From Tatlockia sp. (lineage in GTDB: Bacteria > Pseudomonadota > Gammaproteobacteria > Legionellales > Legionellaceae), in the NCBI GenBank assembly GCA_013697725.1, contig JACCWI010000026.1:161304-225303 (forward strand): a stretch of DNA of 64,000 nt. The letters are read 5' to 3'. Positions 9,975 through 19,745 of this stretch are shown here, piece after piece. The position numbers and the translations under genes are program-made. Under the pieces are notes generated by a model. That model had not been told where the DNA came from and ran no database searches. It saw nothing but the letters and a program-made list of their open reading frames with translations. Each line of letters starts with the position of its first letter. Within the stretch, counting starts at the first letter, position 1.

Positions 9975-10875
9975 TAATACAGAATTAAATAGCCAATTAT
10001 GGCAGCGCTTTAAAACCGCTCATGCTAGAGATAAATTGCCTCAGGCTCTGCTTTTGATTGGCTCTGAAACGTCTAATCTAGTGGATTTTAGCTATAAAAT
10101 GGCAGCGACTCTCGTTTGCACTGCGATTGAAAAGCCTTGCTATTGTTGTAAACCCTGCCGCTTAGTTAAGCAAGCAGAACATCCTGATCTCAGTTTTTTG
10201 CAGCCTGATGATTCGGGTCTAATTAAAATTGATAAAATTCGGGAGCTGCATACTCTTGCTTATCGCTCGCCGCAAATGGGTAGGGATCGAATTATAATTA
10301 TTTACCAAGTTGAAAAGATGAATGTCGCTGCAGCTAATGCGCTGCTAAAGTTATTGGAAGAACCGCCTGCAAGCCTTCGCTTTTTCTTAATTGCTGAGCA
10401 AATTCTAAATTTACCTGCAACTATTATCAGTCGTTGTCAGCTTTGGCGGGCAATCCAAACTAATTATTTAATCTCTGACTTTCTCACTTTGGCACAAAAT
10501 CATAAAACAGAGAGTGAACGAGGATTAGTTTTTCAACAATTACCCTTGATTATCGATGGTTTAGTTGCGATACAAGCAAAAAAAGTTTCTAGTTTAACTC
10601 TAGCAGCTAAGTGGGTGTCTTATGAATTTAATCCCCTGATTTGGTTGCTTTATTTAATAACCAGTCAACTTATTGAATATAAATTTAATAATATTCATCA
10701 AAAAGAGTTTTGGACTGAGCAAATGGATTCTTTAGCAAAAAATTTTAAGCCGGATCATCTGTTTAAGCAGCTAGATCAATTAAACGACATTAGTAAAAAA
10801 TTACAAAGCAATAACAACATGAATCATTTGTTGGTGCTAGAAAATTTTTTGCTTGGTTACTCGCAAATAGAGTAG
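9952..10875 (+). CDS. holB: DNA polymerase III subunit delta'
   Basis: Clamp-loader subunit of 307 residues with an AAA-like fold. The zinc-binding cysteine cluster is at residues 56-69 (Cys56, Cys63, Cys66, Cys69), followed by HPDLSFL and KIDKIRELH. The sensor/arginine region NALLKLLEEPPASLRFFLIAE and TIISRCQLWR is canonical, including the SRC motif. The nucleotide-binding loop is degenerate (LLIGSETSN), as normal for delta'. Two in-frame ATGs (9952, 9961) lie inside tmk; either could be used. Confidence 0.92.
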   Translation: MQLMQTTNNTELNSQLWQRFKTAHARDKLPQALLLIGSETSNLVDFSYKMAATLVCTAIEKPCYCCKPCRLVKQAEHPDLSFLQPDDSGLIKIDKIRELHTLAYRSPQMGRDRIIIIYQVEKMNVAAANALLKLLEEPPASLRFFLIAEQILNLPATIISRCQLWRAIQTNYLISDFLTLAQNHKTESERGLVFQQLPLIIDGLVAIQAKKVSSLTLAAKWVSYEFNPLIWLLYLITSQLIEYKFNNIHQKEFWTEQMDSLAKNFKPDHLFKQLDQLNDISKKLQSNNNMNHLLVLENFLLGYSQIE

Positions 10876-10903
10876 AACTAAAAATCAAACAAGGGTTCAC
10901 ATT

Positions 10904-11692
10904 ATGTTGGTAGACTCTCATTGTCATCTTAATTTCCTTGATTTAACGGAATTTAACAACGATTTAAAGCAAGTAATTGCCAAAGCAAAAGAAAATGGAG
11001 TTGAGCATTTTCTCTGCGTTTGTGTCGAATTAGATGATTACCCAACCCTTTGTCAAATTGCAGAAAATTATTCCAATATTTCTATTTCAGTAGGGCTTCA
11101 TCCCAATTCTGAAATAGCTGTAGAACCCACTGCAACTCAATTAGTTAATTTTGCAAAACATCCATTATGTATTGCAATTGGCGAAACAGGTTTGGATTAT
11201 TTCAGAACAGAAAAAGGTCAAGCCCAGGAACTGCAAAGAGACCGTTTTCGGGCACATATCCAAGCTGCACGTCAAGCAATAAAACCCCTAATTATTCATA
11301 CTCGACAAGCTGCGGAAGACACGCTGCTGGTAATGGAAGAAGAAAAGGCAGAAGAGATAGGTGGTGTAATGCATTGTTTTTCTGAGAGTTGGGAAATTGC
11401 TAAACGAGCTTTAGACTTGAATTTTTATATTTCTTTGTCAGGGATCGTGACTTTTAAGAACGCTATTGAACTACATGAATTGGCAAAAAAAATTCCTAAA
11501 GATAGACTACTTATTGAAACAGATTCACCCTATCTTGCCCCTACTCCTTTTCGTGGTAAACAAAATCATCCAGCTTTAGTTAAATATGTAGCCATGGCTT
11601 TAAGTGAATTACGACAGGTTAGCTTTGAAGAGCTTGCCCAACAAACCACTGATAATTTTTATCGTTGTTTCAGAATTGAAACAAGAACTTAG
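10904..11692 (+). CDS. TatD family metal-dependent deoxyribonuclease (YcfH-like)
   Basis: Metal-dependent hydrolase of 262 residues, TatD family, likely a 3'-5' exonuclease or deacylase acting on DNA ends or damaged nucleic acid. Metal ligands seen: His6 and His8 in DSHCHLNF, Glu in IGETGLDY, His in IIHTRQA, His in MHCFS and Asp in ETDSPYLAPTPFRGKQNHP. It closes the operon just as ycfH follows holB in E. coli. The family role is known mainly from E. coli TatD and YcfH; the exact substrate here is not visible. Confidence 0.9.
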   Translation: MLVDSHCHLNFLDLTEFNNDLKQVIAKAKENGVEHFLCVCVELDDYPTLCQIAENYSNISISVGLHPNSEIAVEPTATQLVNFAKHPLCIAIGETGLDYFRTEKGQAQELQRDRFRAHIQAARQAIKPLIIHTRQAAEDTLLVMEEEKAEEIGGVMHCFSESWEIAKRALDLNFYISLSGIVTFKNAIELHELAKKIPKDRLLIETDSPYLAPTPFRGKQNHPALVKYVAMALSELRQVSFEELAQQTTDNFYRCFRIETRT

Positions 11693-11779
11693 CCATATTT
11701 TAATAGGTCGGGCTTAGGTTGTGCAGTAAGTGGTGTCCAAATAAATGAGTTGAAAGCGCACTAGTTTAAGCCTAACCTT

Positions 11780-14700
11780 TCACAAGCTCATTCTTGAATC
11801 ATTACAGGCCTCTCTGTTATTAAAAAGAAGATTTGTTTTAAAATTTTGGTTAGTTAGGTTGATTACATTAACTAAATTTAAATCGTCTTGATTTACTCTG
11901 TGCGCATCTAATTCTAACCGCTTTAAAATTTCTTTAGCCTGAGTATAATTTGTACTTTTATTCATAGAATCAAAATATTCATAATCATCAGAATTTATTT
12001 CATGAATTTGTTTTTCACGGACAAAGGCTATCAAATGTTCCACAGCTGGTTTTTCCTTTAATGAGCCCATTATTATATTAAGTAAATATTGATAAGGGGC
12101 TTTGGTAAGATGGTTACATAGCGCGTTTGAGGATGTGGTTGGCTTTGAAAAAAAGCCGAAATAGGTGCCGCTTTCTCGTTGCAATGCTAAAGTCACGATA
12201 CTTATTAACATTTTTTTTATTTGAGCATCACTTTGAAAACAAAAAGATTTCTTGGCTAAAATAGAGATATATTGTTCCAATATAGTTGCTTTTTCTGAAG
12301 TTTGGCTTTGTTTCGATAAACTGGATTTAATATCATTTGCTAAATTAATAAATAGGGCCGGGAGTAAAATCTTTAGTACAGGTTCTGATGGAAAGGGACA
12401 TGCATAAGTTTTAGCAAAGCCATCCACATAAGCTTCTATACAATCTGGATTGTTTAAATGCTCAGGATTAAATCGCAAAAAGATTAAAATCGCCTCCCAT
12501 TTCATAGTGGCAATTGCATTGCTAAATGCTAAATAATCAGGTGTAGCACCTTTCTCAAGGAGTAGACAAATCGCATCAATATTATTTTTGATAAAGGCAA
12601 AATTTAATGGAGTAGTACCGCTTCTATGTTTTTTATTCGGATTAACCTTAAAATCTTCTAACAATAGGTTTAAAGTTAGATCATTTTTAAAATGAATTGC
12701 GAAATGTAAAGGATACCAACCTTCAAATCCACTATCGGTACATACTACTTTAACTGGAGCATTAGCATTGAGTAAGGCAATGATTATTTCCGTTTGATTA
12801 TCAGCAGAAGCCTTGATTAAAGTTTGTCCATAGGATTTCTTATAATCGGCATTGGGAACTTTTTGCTTAGGATTGTTCGCGATAAAAGCAAGTGCAGTTT
12901 CCCATTTTTTGTCATTCACTGCTCTATCAAAGGCTTGATAATTAGGTGTTGCTTTATTTTGTAAGAGAATAGCAATTGCTTGAGAGTTGCCTATTTGAAA
13001 AGCATTCTCAAGCAAGGTTTTCCCCAAAATATCTCTTTCATTTGGGTTGCTTCCTTTTTTCAAATACTCAAAAAGATTAAAATGCTCATGCAGCTCAATA
13101 GTTGAATGAAATTTAGCACAGCCAAAATCCTGGAGTACCGCTTGCAAACTAACAAGATTATTAATCGCAGCAAAATATAAGGATTCATTAAGGCTATAAG
13201 AAATCCCGGCTTTCGAGCAATTATTATTTTTCACAAAAGCGATAGTAGCCTCTTCATGCTTTTTATGGATCGCTTGAGTAAATGCTTTGTAATCTGGTTT
13301 TGCACCATTTTCCAGAAGTAGTTTTATTGCCTCAGCTTGATTATTTTCAAAGGCAATTTGCAAAGGTGTGGCATTGTTTTCATAATGGATACCAGGATTT
13401 ATTTGGCTATCCAAGATACAGCTCATCATTTCTAGATTGCCCTCATTAACAGCAAAATGTAAAGAACACCAACCTTTATAATTGTAAGCCAGGTGCATTG
13501 ATGCATTTTTTGCGATTAAGGCCTTAATAAGGTTAAGCTGGTTTGCTTTTGCAGCTTTAAGGGCTGCCTCAGCATAAGCATTGATACATTCTTGGCTTTT
13601 TAGCAAGGGGTGATATGCATTTACAAAAGCCAAGAGAGCATCCCAAAGTTTATTGTTCACAGCTTTTATAAAGTCTTCGAAATTAGGGGTAGCTCCGTAT
13701 TCAAGAAGTAATGAAACGACCTCAGATTGATTACATAATATTGCACTCTTTAAAGTCTCATCATAAACATTTTGACAGCGTCTACTTTGCTGAGTCTTCT
13801 CTGGATTTGTTTTTATAAAAGCAAACACAGCCCGCCAATTTTTATCTTCAACTGCTTTGCTAAAGGCTAAATAATCGATTGTGGCCTCATTTTTTAAAAG
13901 AAGTTCAACTGCAACAGGATCATCCTTCTCAAAGGCTAAAGTTAAAGCAGTTGGTCCCTTAATTTGAATAATATTTGCACTTATTTTAGAGTTAAATAAA
14001 CATTCCATTAAATCATAATTGCCTTGATCAACAGCAATATGCAAAACTGACCAGCTTTGAGAGTTAAAAGCACGATCAATTGAAGTCTTTGCCTCTATCA
14101 ATGCGTTCATCATTTCAATTTGGTTTGATTCTGCGGCTTTAAGACAGGCTTGAGTATAGGAGCTATGGCAATCCTTGCTTTGATTAACGATAGAATTAGA
14201 TTTTACAAAGGCAATGATTACTTCCCAAGATTTATTCTGCAATGCTTTATTAAACGCTTGATAATCAGGTATAGCTCCATTTTGCAAAAGTAAACTCACT
14301 GCTTGGGCATTGGGTTTTAAACAAGCATGACGTAAGGGAGTTTGACCTTTTTCATTTTTTTCTTCCAAATTTAATTTATTTTTTGCAAGTAGCTCAATGA
14401 GTAGATTATTGTTCTTAGAATGAATTGCAAAATGTAGAGCACCAAAACCCAACTCAAAGAGAATTTTCTTCAATTCATTTTGATTCTTTGCTTCAATAAA
14501 ATTTAAAGCTTCACTGTAAGCATTAATTAATTCTTGAGAAGCTTTTAAGTGCTCTGGATTTGCACCTAGAAATGCATCGACTGACTCCCATTCCTCGCGA
14601 TAAAGGGCTGCTGTAAATGCTTGATAATCAGGTTTAGCGCCATGTTTTAATAGTAATGCGATGGTTTTTGGGTACTTTTCTTCAAAAGCCAGTTGCAAAA

Positions 14701-15766
14701 CACTTAAGGCATTGCTATGGAAAAAGTCGAGTTGTGGTTTAGCATTAAGTAGGCCAGCTATCATTTCTTCATTGCAATGATGAATGGCGAAATGCAAAGC
14801 TGTCCACCCGAAAAATTTATCCTCTTGGTAACTGCCATTTAAAGGCGCATTAAACTGGATTAAAACTTTAACTAATTCCAGGTGATTTGCTTCTGCGGCT
14901 TTAACAAGGGCATAGCTATACTGGTGTTTAATTTCATTATTAATTGAGACAGGTTGCGGGTTTGATTTTACAAAGGCAAGAGCTGTATTCCAATGCTGTT
15001 GATCGATCAGATATTTTAATAATTGATAGTCAGGGGAAGCATTATTGCAAAGAAGTAAAGATACCATCGCCGCATTGTCAATTTTGCAGGCAATTTTAAG
15101 GGCAAGTTCTAAGGCTTTAGAATCAAATTTAAATTTTTCAATAAGCAAGTTCACCATCTCAAGATTGCCATTAAACACTGAAAAATCTATTGCAGACCAG
15201 CCAAGATGATTTGCTAAAGTGCTTTCCAGCCTTAGCGGTTGCAAAGACCCTTCAAATAAAGACACAATATCGTCTAAATTATTAACTTGAGCTGCTAATA
15301 ATAATTTAATACTAAGCAGTTGTTGGATTAGAAAATCAATAATAGGGAATTCAATGAGATGGCTGAAGGGTAGAGTTGACATGGGATCTATGCGTGGGTT
15401 TTTTGATGAAGTCACCAAGGTTACCGATTCCTTATCCATCATGTTGGGGGTAGGCACTAGGAGAATAGGCTGTTCCATCATGCCCAATGTCAAACAACAG
15501 GCAATTACCTCAGATCCTTCATTTAAACTACCATTGAAATATTCCGCAAAGATGTTGTGTAAAAAATGGGGTTTAAAAATCTTCCAATGGACACCTCGGA
15601 TCCTGGCCTCTTTAATTGCATCGTCTTCTTTTAAAATAAGATAATCATTTATTGATAAGTAAAGATCTTTAATTTCACTGTTATATAGCACCACAATTTG
15701 TTGATAATTATCTAAGGTAATTTCACAAATAATATTAAAATCTTTATTTATAGCAATAGGAAACAT
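11780..15766 (-). CDS. Giant ankyrin-repeat protein with ~130-residue super-repeats; candidate effector
   Basis: Protein of 1328 residues. Residues about 150-1115 are ankyrin repeats, recognisable by GW-x(2)-LHFA, TPL-x(2)-AF and LLL-x-NGA blocks. They are organised at a higher level: an anchor of the type PDYxAF-x(4)-(K)xW-x(4)-AF recurs near residues 245, 379, 500, 630, 694, 824, 941 and 1076, so most modules span 117-135 residues (about four repeats) and one spans only 64. Residues 1-145 and 1130-1328 are not ankyrin and match nothing I recognise; the C-terminal part looks helical. There is no signal peptide and no TM segment. Large ankyrin proteins in Legionella are often Dot/Icm effectors; that role here is inference. 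It converges on tatD. Confidence 0.85.
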   Translation of the reverse strand: MFPIAINKDFNIICEITLDNYQQIVVLYNSEIKDLYLSINDYLILKEDDAIKEARIRGVHWKIFKPHFLHNIFAEYFNGSLNEGSEVIACCLTLGMMEQPILLVPTPNMMDKESVTLVTSSKNPRIDPMSTLPFSHLIEFPIIDFLIQQLLSIKLLLAAQVNNLDDIVSLFEGSLQPLRLESTLANHLGWSAIDFSVFNGNLEMVNLLIEKFKFDSKALELALKIACKIDNAAMVSLLLCNNASPDYQLLKYLIDQQHWNTALAFVKSNPQPVSINNEIKHQYSYALVKAAEANHLELVKVLIQFNAPLNGSYQEDKFFGWTALHFAIHHCNEEMIAGLLNAKPQLDFFHSNALSVLQLAFEEKYPKTIALLLKHGAKPDYQAFTAALYREEWESVDAFLGANPEHLKASQELINAYSEALNFIEAKNQNELKKILFELGFGALHFAIHSKNNNLLIELLAKNKLNLEEKNEKGQTPLRHACLKPNAQAVSLLLQNGAIPDYQAFNKALQNKSWEVIIAFVKSNSIVNQSKDCHSSYTQACLKAAESNQIEMMNALIEAKTSIDRAFNSQSWSVLHIAVDQGNYDLMECLFNSKISANIIQIKGPTALTLAFEKDDPVAVELLLKNEATIDYLAFSKAVEDKNWRAVFAFIKTNPEKTQQSRRCQNVYDETLKSAILCNQSEVVSLLLEYGATPNFEDFIKAVNNKLWDALLAFVNAYHPLLKSQECINAYAEAALKAAKANQLNLIKALIAKNASMHLAYNYKGWCSLHFAVNEGNLEMMSCILDSQINPGIHYENNATPLQIAFENNQAEAIKLLLENGAKPDYKAFTQAIHKKHEEATIAFVKNNNCSKAGISYSLNESLYFAAINNLVSLQAVLQDFGCAKFHSTIELHEHFNLFEYLKKGSNPNERDILGKTLLENAFQIGNSQAIAILLQNKATPNYQAFDRAVNDKKWETALAFIANNPKQKVPNADYKKSYGQTLIKASADNQTEIIIALLNANAPVKVVCTDSGFEGWYPLHFAIHFKNDLTLNLLLEDFKVNPNKKHRSGTTPLNFAFIKNNIDAICLLLEKGATPDYLAFSNAIATMKWEAILIFLRFNPEHLNNPDCIEAYVDGFAKTYACPFPSEPVLKILLPALFINLANDIKSSLSKQSQTSEKATILEQYISILAKKSFCFQSDAQIKKMLISIVTLALQRESGTYFGFFSKPTTSSNALCNHLTKAPYQYLLNIIMGSLKEKPAVEHLIAFVREKQIHEINSDDYEYFDSMNKSTNYTQAKEILKRLELDAHRVNQDDLNLVNVINLTNQNFKTNLLFNNREACNDSRMSL

Positions 15767-15818
15767 AATTACCTCAAATCTTAGAAAATTTAAATTCCCA
15801 TAAAGAGCTGGGTTCTTG

Positions 15819-17156
15819 TCAAACTGCTATTTTTGATTTAAATCGCCAAAAAAGTAATAGTACACTAGTACTTGCGCCAATGACCATTCCCCACCAAAAA
15901 CCGATTGGCCCCAGCTCAAAATTAAAGGCAAGGAGATAGCCCAAAGGAAAAGAAATTCCCCAAAAACTAATAATAGAAATGATCAAAGTAAATTGTGTAT
16001 CTTTGAGCGCACGTAAAGTACCAAAAAGGGTGATTCTTATGGCTTCGACAATCTGAAAAATCGCGCAAACCATTAAAAACTGTCGAGCAAAGTCTATGAT
16101 TTGCTTGTTTTCAGGAGCATGGACATCAAAGTCCAATGAGATTAATTGGATTGAAAAAAGCCAATAACCTAATGCAGTTATCAGCATAAAAAGGATTGAA
16201 AAACTCACCGCCACATAAGCTGAACGCACGGCAGCATTGCGCTTTCCGGCACCTAATAAATGTCCCATTCGTACAGTAATTGCTTGTGCAAGAGAAAATA
16301 TCACCGCCATTAAGCTGCCTAAATATTGAAAAGCAATTTGATTGGCCGCCATGACTAGACTACCGAAAGAGCCCATTATAAGCGTAAGAGCAAAGAAAAA
16401 GGCCACCTCTACACAGAACATCAAACCCATGGGGATGCCAATTTTTAATAATTCAACCAGGTAATTTGACTTGGTTGGTTTAATAATCAAGCGAAAATAG
16501 CCTCTGTACTCTTTATTAGTAAATAAAAAACTGGCAAGAACAAAAAGAGTAATCCAATTACTGAGTGTCAATCCCCAACCTGCTCCAGCAATACCTAGAT
16601 TAGCAAAACCAAATTTGCCAAAAATAAAGGCAAAACTAAAAAAAATGGTGAGAGAAACCGACATAATAGAACAAAACAGAATAAGACGTGCTTGGCCGAG
16701 ACCCATTAATACCTCAAGTAACGCTATTAAGATAAGATTAGGTAAAATACCTGGAGCTAGTGAATGTAGGTAGGGTTGTGCGAGTTGTACTATTGTCGGA
16801 GTTTGCCCGAATAAAATAAAAAGGGGTGATATATTCCAAATTAATAAAAAAGTGGGTATAGAAAATAGTACAGCAAGCCAAAGCCCATCACGCACAACCT
16901 CCCAAATAGCTTGTTCATCTTTTGCACCAAATTTAAGTGCTACAAGTATATTTATGGAGCTTAAGGTACCAACGATAACAACCACTAAAGTTCCAAATAA
17001 CCAGCTGACCAAAGAGCCAGCGGCCAAAATATCAGCACCTAAATGGGCTAGGAACATAGTTCCAAAAAACCAGATAGTCGATTGAATTAAACCGGTAAGT
17101 GCAAGTGGCAGGACTAGTCGGAGAAGGGGGTAAACATCGTTTTTAACTCGTATCAT
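15819..17156 (-). CDS. MATE family multidrug/toxin efflux transporter
   Basis: Inner-membrane protein of 445 residues with about 12 hydrophobic segments, typical of MATE (NorM/DinF) Na+- or H+-driven exporters. Family-type stretches include the N-terminal LALTGLIQSTIW, GAGWGLTLSNW in the middle, and TVRMGHLLGAGKRNAA at the start of the second half (usual form VRVGxxLGxGxxxxA). It sits 52 bp upstream of the giant ankyrin gene on the same strand; whether they are co-transcribed is open. Substrate cannot be deduced. Confidence 0.9.
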   Translation of the reverse strand: MIRVKNDVYPLLRLVLPLALTGLIQSTIWFFGTMFLAHLGADILAAGSLVSWLFGTLVVVIVGTLSSINILVALKFGAKDEQAIWEVVRDGLWLAVLFSIPTFLLIWNISPLFILFGQTPTIVQLAQPYLHSLAPGILPNLILIALLEVLMGLGQARLILFCSIMSVSLTIFFSFAFIFGKFGFANLGIAGAGWGLTLSNWITLFVLASFLFTNKEYRGYFRLIIKPTKSNYLVELLKIGIPMGLMFCVEVAFFFALTLIMGSFGSLVMAANQIAFQYLGSLMAVIFSLAQAITVRMGHLLGAGKRNAAVRSAYVAVSFSILFMLITALGYWLFSIQLISLDFDVHAPENKQIIDFARQFLMVCAIFQIVEAIRITLFGTLRALKDTQFTLIISIISFWGISFPLGYLLAFNFELGPIGFWWGMVIGASTSVLLLFWRFKSKIAV

Positions 17157-17264
17157 AAGTTAGGAAAGAATTGGGTCGATAAAGCTATTCTATCCTTCAG
17201 GTCGCCCAGTCTCAATCATTTAGAACTGATGAGTAAATTCTTGTTTCAGGAATTATGAGCGAAC

Positions 17265-17906
17265 CTACAAAGGATGCATAAACTCTAATTCACTTACATG
17301 AGAATTTTCCTCGTAGTTATAAACTTCATCCAATTCCCTATCCAGAAGTTCATCATTGCCTTCTCTCATTTTAAATTCGGAGAAAAAACTGCTGCCTTGA
17401 CGTTCAACATTAAAAATGGGTTGATAGTAATTAGATACAGCTTTCCCTATAAACATTGAATAAAGGGGGAAGGTACAAAAAGGGACAATAGCAGCTATCA
17501 CAACTAGTAGAATTGGTGAAGCAAAGGGATTGATGAATATCCCAAGAAGCAGGGTAAATGCAAAAATAATTAAAGCTGCAGCGATTATTTGACCGGCAAT
17601 TCTTGTATTAGGGTAAAACCCGGTATTGTTAGCCAATTTTTCAAAGTTTGCCAATTTTTCATAGAAACAATGCCCCTGATTTCCTTTCATTTTTTCATAG
17701 TCTTCAAAACAGTCCTTTAGGGCTTGAGCGCATCTAAGTGGATGAGATTTTGAGGGTTCTGCTGAACTGTAGTCCTTGAGAAAGGCTTCTTCTTGCAATA
17801 GGGAGTCTCTATAATTAATCAGTTGATCGTAAAAATAGCCAGCTCGAAATTTATTCTGGAAGCTCCAAAAAATTGTTTTTATTGCTTTACTATTATCAAC
17901 GCTCAT
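17265..17906 (-). CDS. Orphan protein with central two-TM hairpin and acidic C-terminus
   Basis: I do not recognise this 213-residue protein. Residues 1-100 are soluble and helical-looking; a pair of hydrophobic segments (about 104-128 and 130-153) forms a hairpin; the tail from about residue 175 is rich in Glu and Asp. There is no signal peptide. A central TM hairpin flanked by soluble arms, with a Glu-rich C-terminus, is common among Legionella effectors that insert in host membranes, but nothing here proves secretion. It stands between a MATE exporter and a GH114 protein without obvious functional link. Confidence 0.6.
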   Translation of the reverse strand: MSVDNSKAIKTIFWSFQNKFRAGYFYDQLINYRDSLLQEEAFLKDYSSAEPSKSHPLRCAQALKDCFEDYEKMKGNQGHCFYEKLANFEKLANNTGFYPNTRIAGQIIAAALIIFAFTLLLGIFINPFASPILLVVIAAIVPFCTFPLYSMFIGKAVSNYYQPIFNVERQGSSFFSEFKMREGNDELLDRELDEVYNYEENSHVSELEFMHPL

Positions 17907-17976
17907 AATTCAACCTAATATAAAAAATTGGCTTATTGTACAATATAAATTCATTTAATTAAAGAGATGACTTAAA

Positions 17977-18759
17977 TCAATCACAAAAGACCACGGTTTC
18001 TGTTAAATCCAGATTTTTTTTAATGGAATTGAAACGCAAAGCCTCCGCTTTCTTACAAAATTGGCTAGGTTTTAATTTATATTCGATATTAAAGACTGGC
18101 TTATTAGCTTTAATAAAAGGAATCAAAAGCTCACATTCATGATACTGAAAACATTGCTCGTTCACTGCAAAATCAAAATAGGGTTCCAAAATTTTGATTT
18201 GATCAAGATCATTTTTAAGGCCAACTAGCAAACCACTTTGATGAGCCATATTGGCCAAGCTTATATTATAATTAATTTGATCAGTTTTACTAAGAGGGAA
18301 TCCTGTTTTATTCGCATAACCATCCACGTTATCAAAATCAACAGCATCAAAGCCTTTGTCTTTACAGCGATTAATTCTTGCTTGCATTAAAGGGAGAAGC
18401 AAGGAAGTTTGACGGATATCAAGCCATTTTTCACCCCGCCAATGATTTTTTTTTCCTTTAAGCTGTTCGGGAAAATCTCCTGCATCATCGCGCCAATTTT
18501 CTGAAGCTCCAGCATTTATATAACAAATAGCGATGCTATTTTGCGAATGAATTTTATCGACGGTAGCTGCTGACGTATCGAAGCCATCAAGGTCATAAAC
18601 TTCAGCTTTTACTGCAAAATTAAATGCGGGGGCGAGGATGATATTCCATTTGACCTTTAATGGCATTGGTGCAGCGCAGGATTGACAAGGTTCAATTGGT
18701 ACTTGTGCATAAGCCAGATTGCTTAATAGCAAAGATAATAGGATAGGGAAAATATTCAT
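17977..18759 (-). CDS. Exported GH114-like glycoside hydrolase (endo-alpha-1,4-polygalactosaminidase family)
   Basis: Exported protein of 260 residues; signal peptide MNIFPILLSLLLSNLAYAQ. The body carries the pattern of the GH114/TM1410 TIM-barrel family: DLDGFDTSAATVDKIH, CYINAGASENWRDDAGDFP, GEKWLDIRQ, GFDAVDFDNVDGYAN and AVNEQCFQYHEC. The Asp residues in AVDFDNVD are the likely acids. Characterised GH114 enzymes cut galactosaminogalactan or related amino-sugar polymers; the substrate here is unknown. It may act in the periplasm or be exported further by type II secretion. Confidence 0.85.
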   Translation of the reverse strand: MNIFPILLSLLLSNLAYAQVPIEPCQSCAAPMPLKVKWNIILAPAFNFAVKAEVYDLDGFDTSAATVDKIHSQNSIAICYINAGASENWRDDAGDFPEQLKGKKNHWRGEKWLDIRQTSLLLPLMQARINRCKDKGFDAVDFDNVDGYANKTGFPLSKTDQINYNISLANMAHQSGLLVGLKNDLDQIKILEPYFDFAVNEQCFQYHECELLIPFIKANKPVFNIEYKLKPSQFCKKAEALRFNSIKKNLDLTETVVFCD

Positions 18760-19136
18760 AAGTCCTGCTTAAAAGGATGGAATTGTGATAATGCCTAATT
18801 ATAGGTGGTTTTGCTAGCTCCACCTTGATTATAGTAAGCATCTCATTAAATAATTGAGATTTTAATTATTGCAAGAGGATGCCCGTCATCCCGAGTGAAA
18901 GCGAGGTATCTCCTTGTAGTTACTAGGGATATTGTTGGATAGCGGAGGAATAGATTTACTATTTCTTATTACCATTATTGACAAAAGATGTCCCTAAATC
19001 TAATCTTAATGGGTCTATATTTGAATCTTATTGATTGTTAGAAGAATAAATTAACCTAAAGTTTTAAACTCATTATTAAAATTGTAGTGGATTGGGCTTT
19101 ATTGAGATTTATAATGCAATTTTTATGGAGATATGA
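18760..19136. other. Intergenic region, no gene seen
   Basis: 377 bp without a credible gene, between two divergent genes. It contains a decayed half-copy of the palindromic repeat found at 63258-63874 (see 18883-18940); the rest is AT-rich and presumably holds the promoters of both flanking genes. Confidence 0.6.
18883..18940 (+). repeat. Decayed half-copy of the palindromic repeat
   Basis: CCGTCATCCCGAGTGAAAGC and the following GAGGTATCTCC-TTGTAGT match the left half of the unit that is repeated from 63258 to 63874, with small changes. The right arm of the palindrome is missing or decayed beyond recognition. Confidence 0.75.
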
Positions 19137-19610
19137 ATGGATATTTACAGTTACCTACATAAAGATCACCTCAAAGTTTCAAAATTATTTAAAGAGATTA
19201 TCGCTTCTAAAAATCAGGGTGAACGAGAAAAATTATTTCTTGAGGTTCAAAAGGAACTCGAATTACATTCAGATCCTGAGCATGATACTTTTTATAAAGC
19301 GTTAGAGAAGAAAGCAAAAGGAAAAGAAGATGCCGAACATGGCACAGAAGAGCATCAAAAAATAAAAAAAGCCCTTAAAGCAGTTAGTAAAACTAGTTCA
19401 GGAAATGAAAGCGAATGGTTAATTAATGTTGGTAAGCTCATGCAAATTGTTGAACATCATGTAGAAGATGAGGAGTCAACGATGTTTGAGGATGGCAAAA
19501 AAATCATCTCTGATAAGCAAGCTTTACTCTTAGTTGAGGAAATGGAATCTCTAAAAGAAAAACTTCGTTCCTCTAAAAAGTTTATAGAAATTTATGGAGA
19601 AGAAAAATAG
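19137..19610 (+). CDS. Hemerythrin/HHE domain protein
   Basis: Cytoplasmic helical-bundle protein of 157 residues. Candidate iron ligands are spread as in HHE proteins: LHKDH near residues 7-11, HSDPEHDTFY at about 41-50, EEHQKI near residue 76 and VEHHVEDEE near residue 109. Such proteins bind a di-iron centre and are tied to oxygen or nitric-oxide handling and Fe-S repair. It stands alone with its own upstream gap, and AT-rich DNA on both sides suggests a single-gene unit. The ligands were assigned by eye. Confidence 0.85.
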   Translation: MDIYSYLHKDHLKVSKLFKEIIASKNQGEREKLFLEVQKELELHSDPEHDTFYKALEKKAKGKEDAEHGTEEHQKIKKALKAVSKTSSGNESEWLINVGKLMQIVEHHVEDEESTMFEDGKKIISDKQALLLVEEMESLKEKLRSSKKFIEIYGEEK

Positions 19611-19745
19611 AGATTTTATATTCAGGGCCAGCTCCTCTATTAGCATTTAAAAGTAATTGTAAAATTTTTTATTATTTACTTCTACTCCCTGAATTAATTG
19701 ACTAAGCTATAATTAGCAACACTAACTAATAACTAAGGAATAATC

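Noticed and set aside
11693..11779. Terminator between tatD and the ankyrin gene
   Set aside because: Only an imperfect GGCTTAGG/AAGCCTAACC pairing is visible, with a long loop and no T tract.
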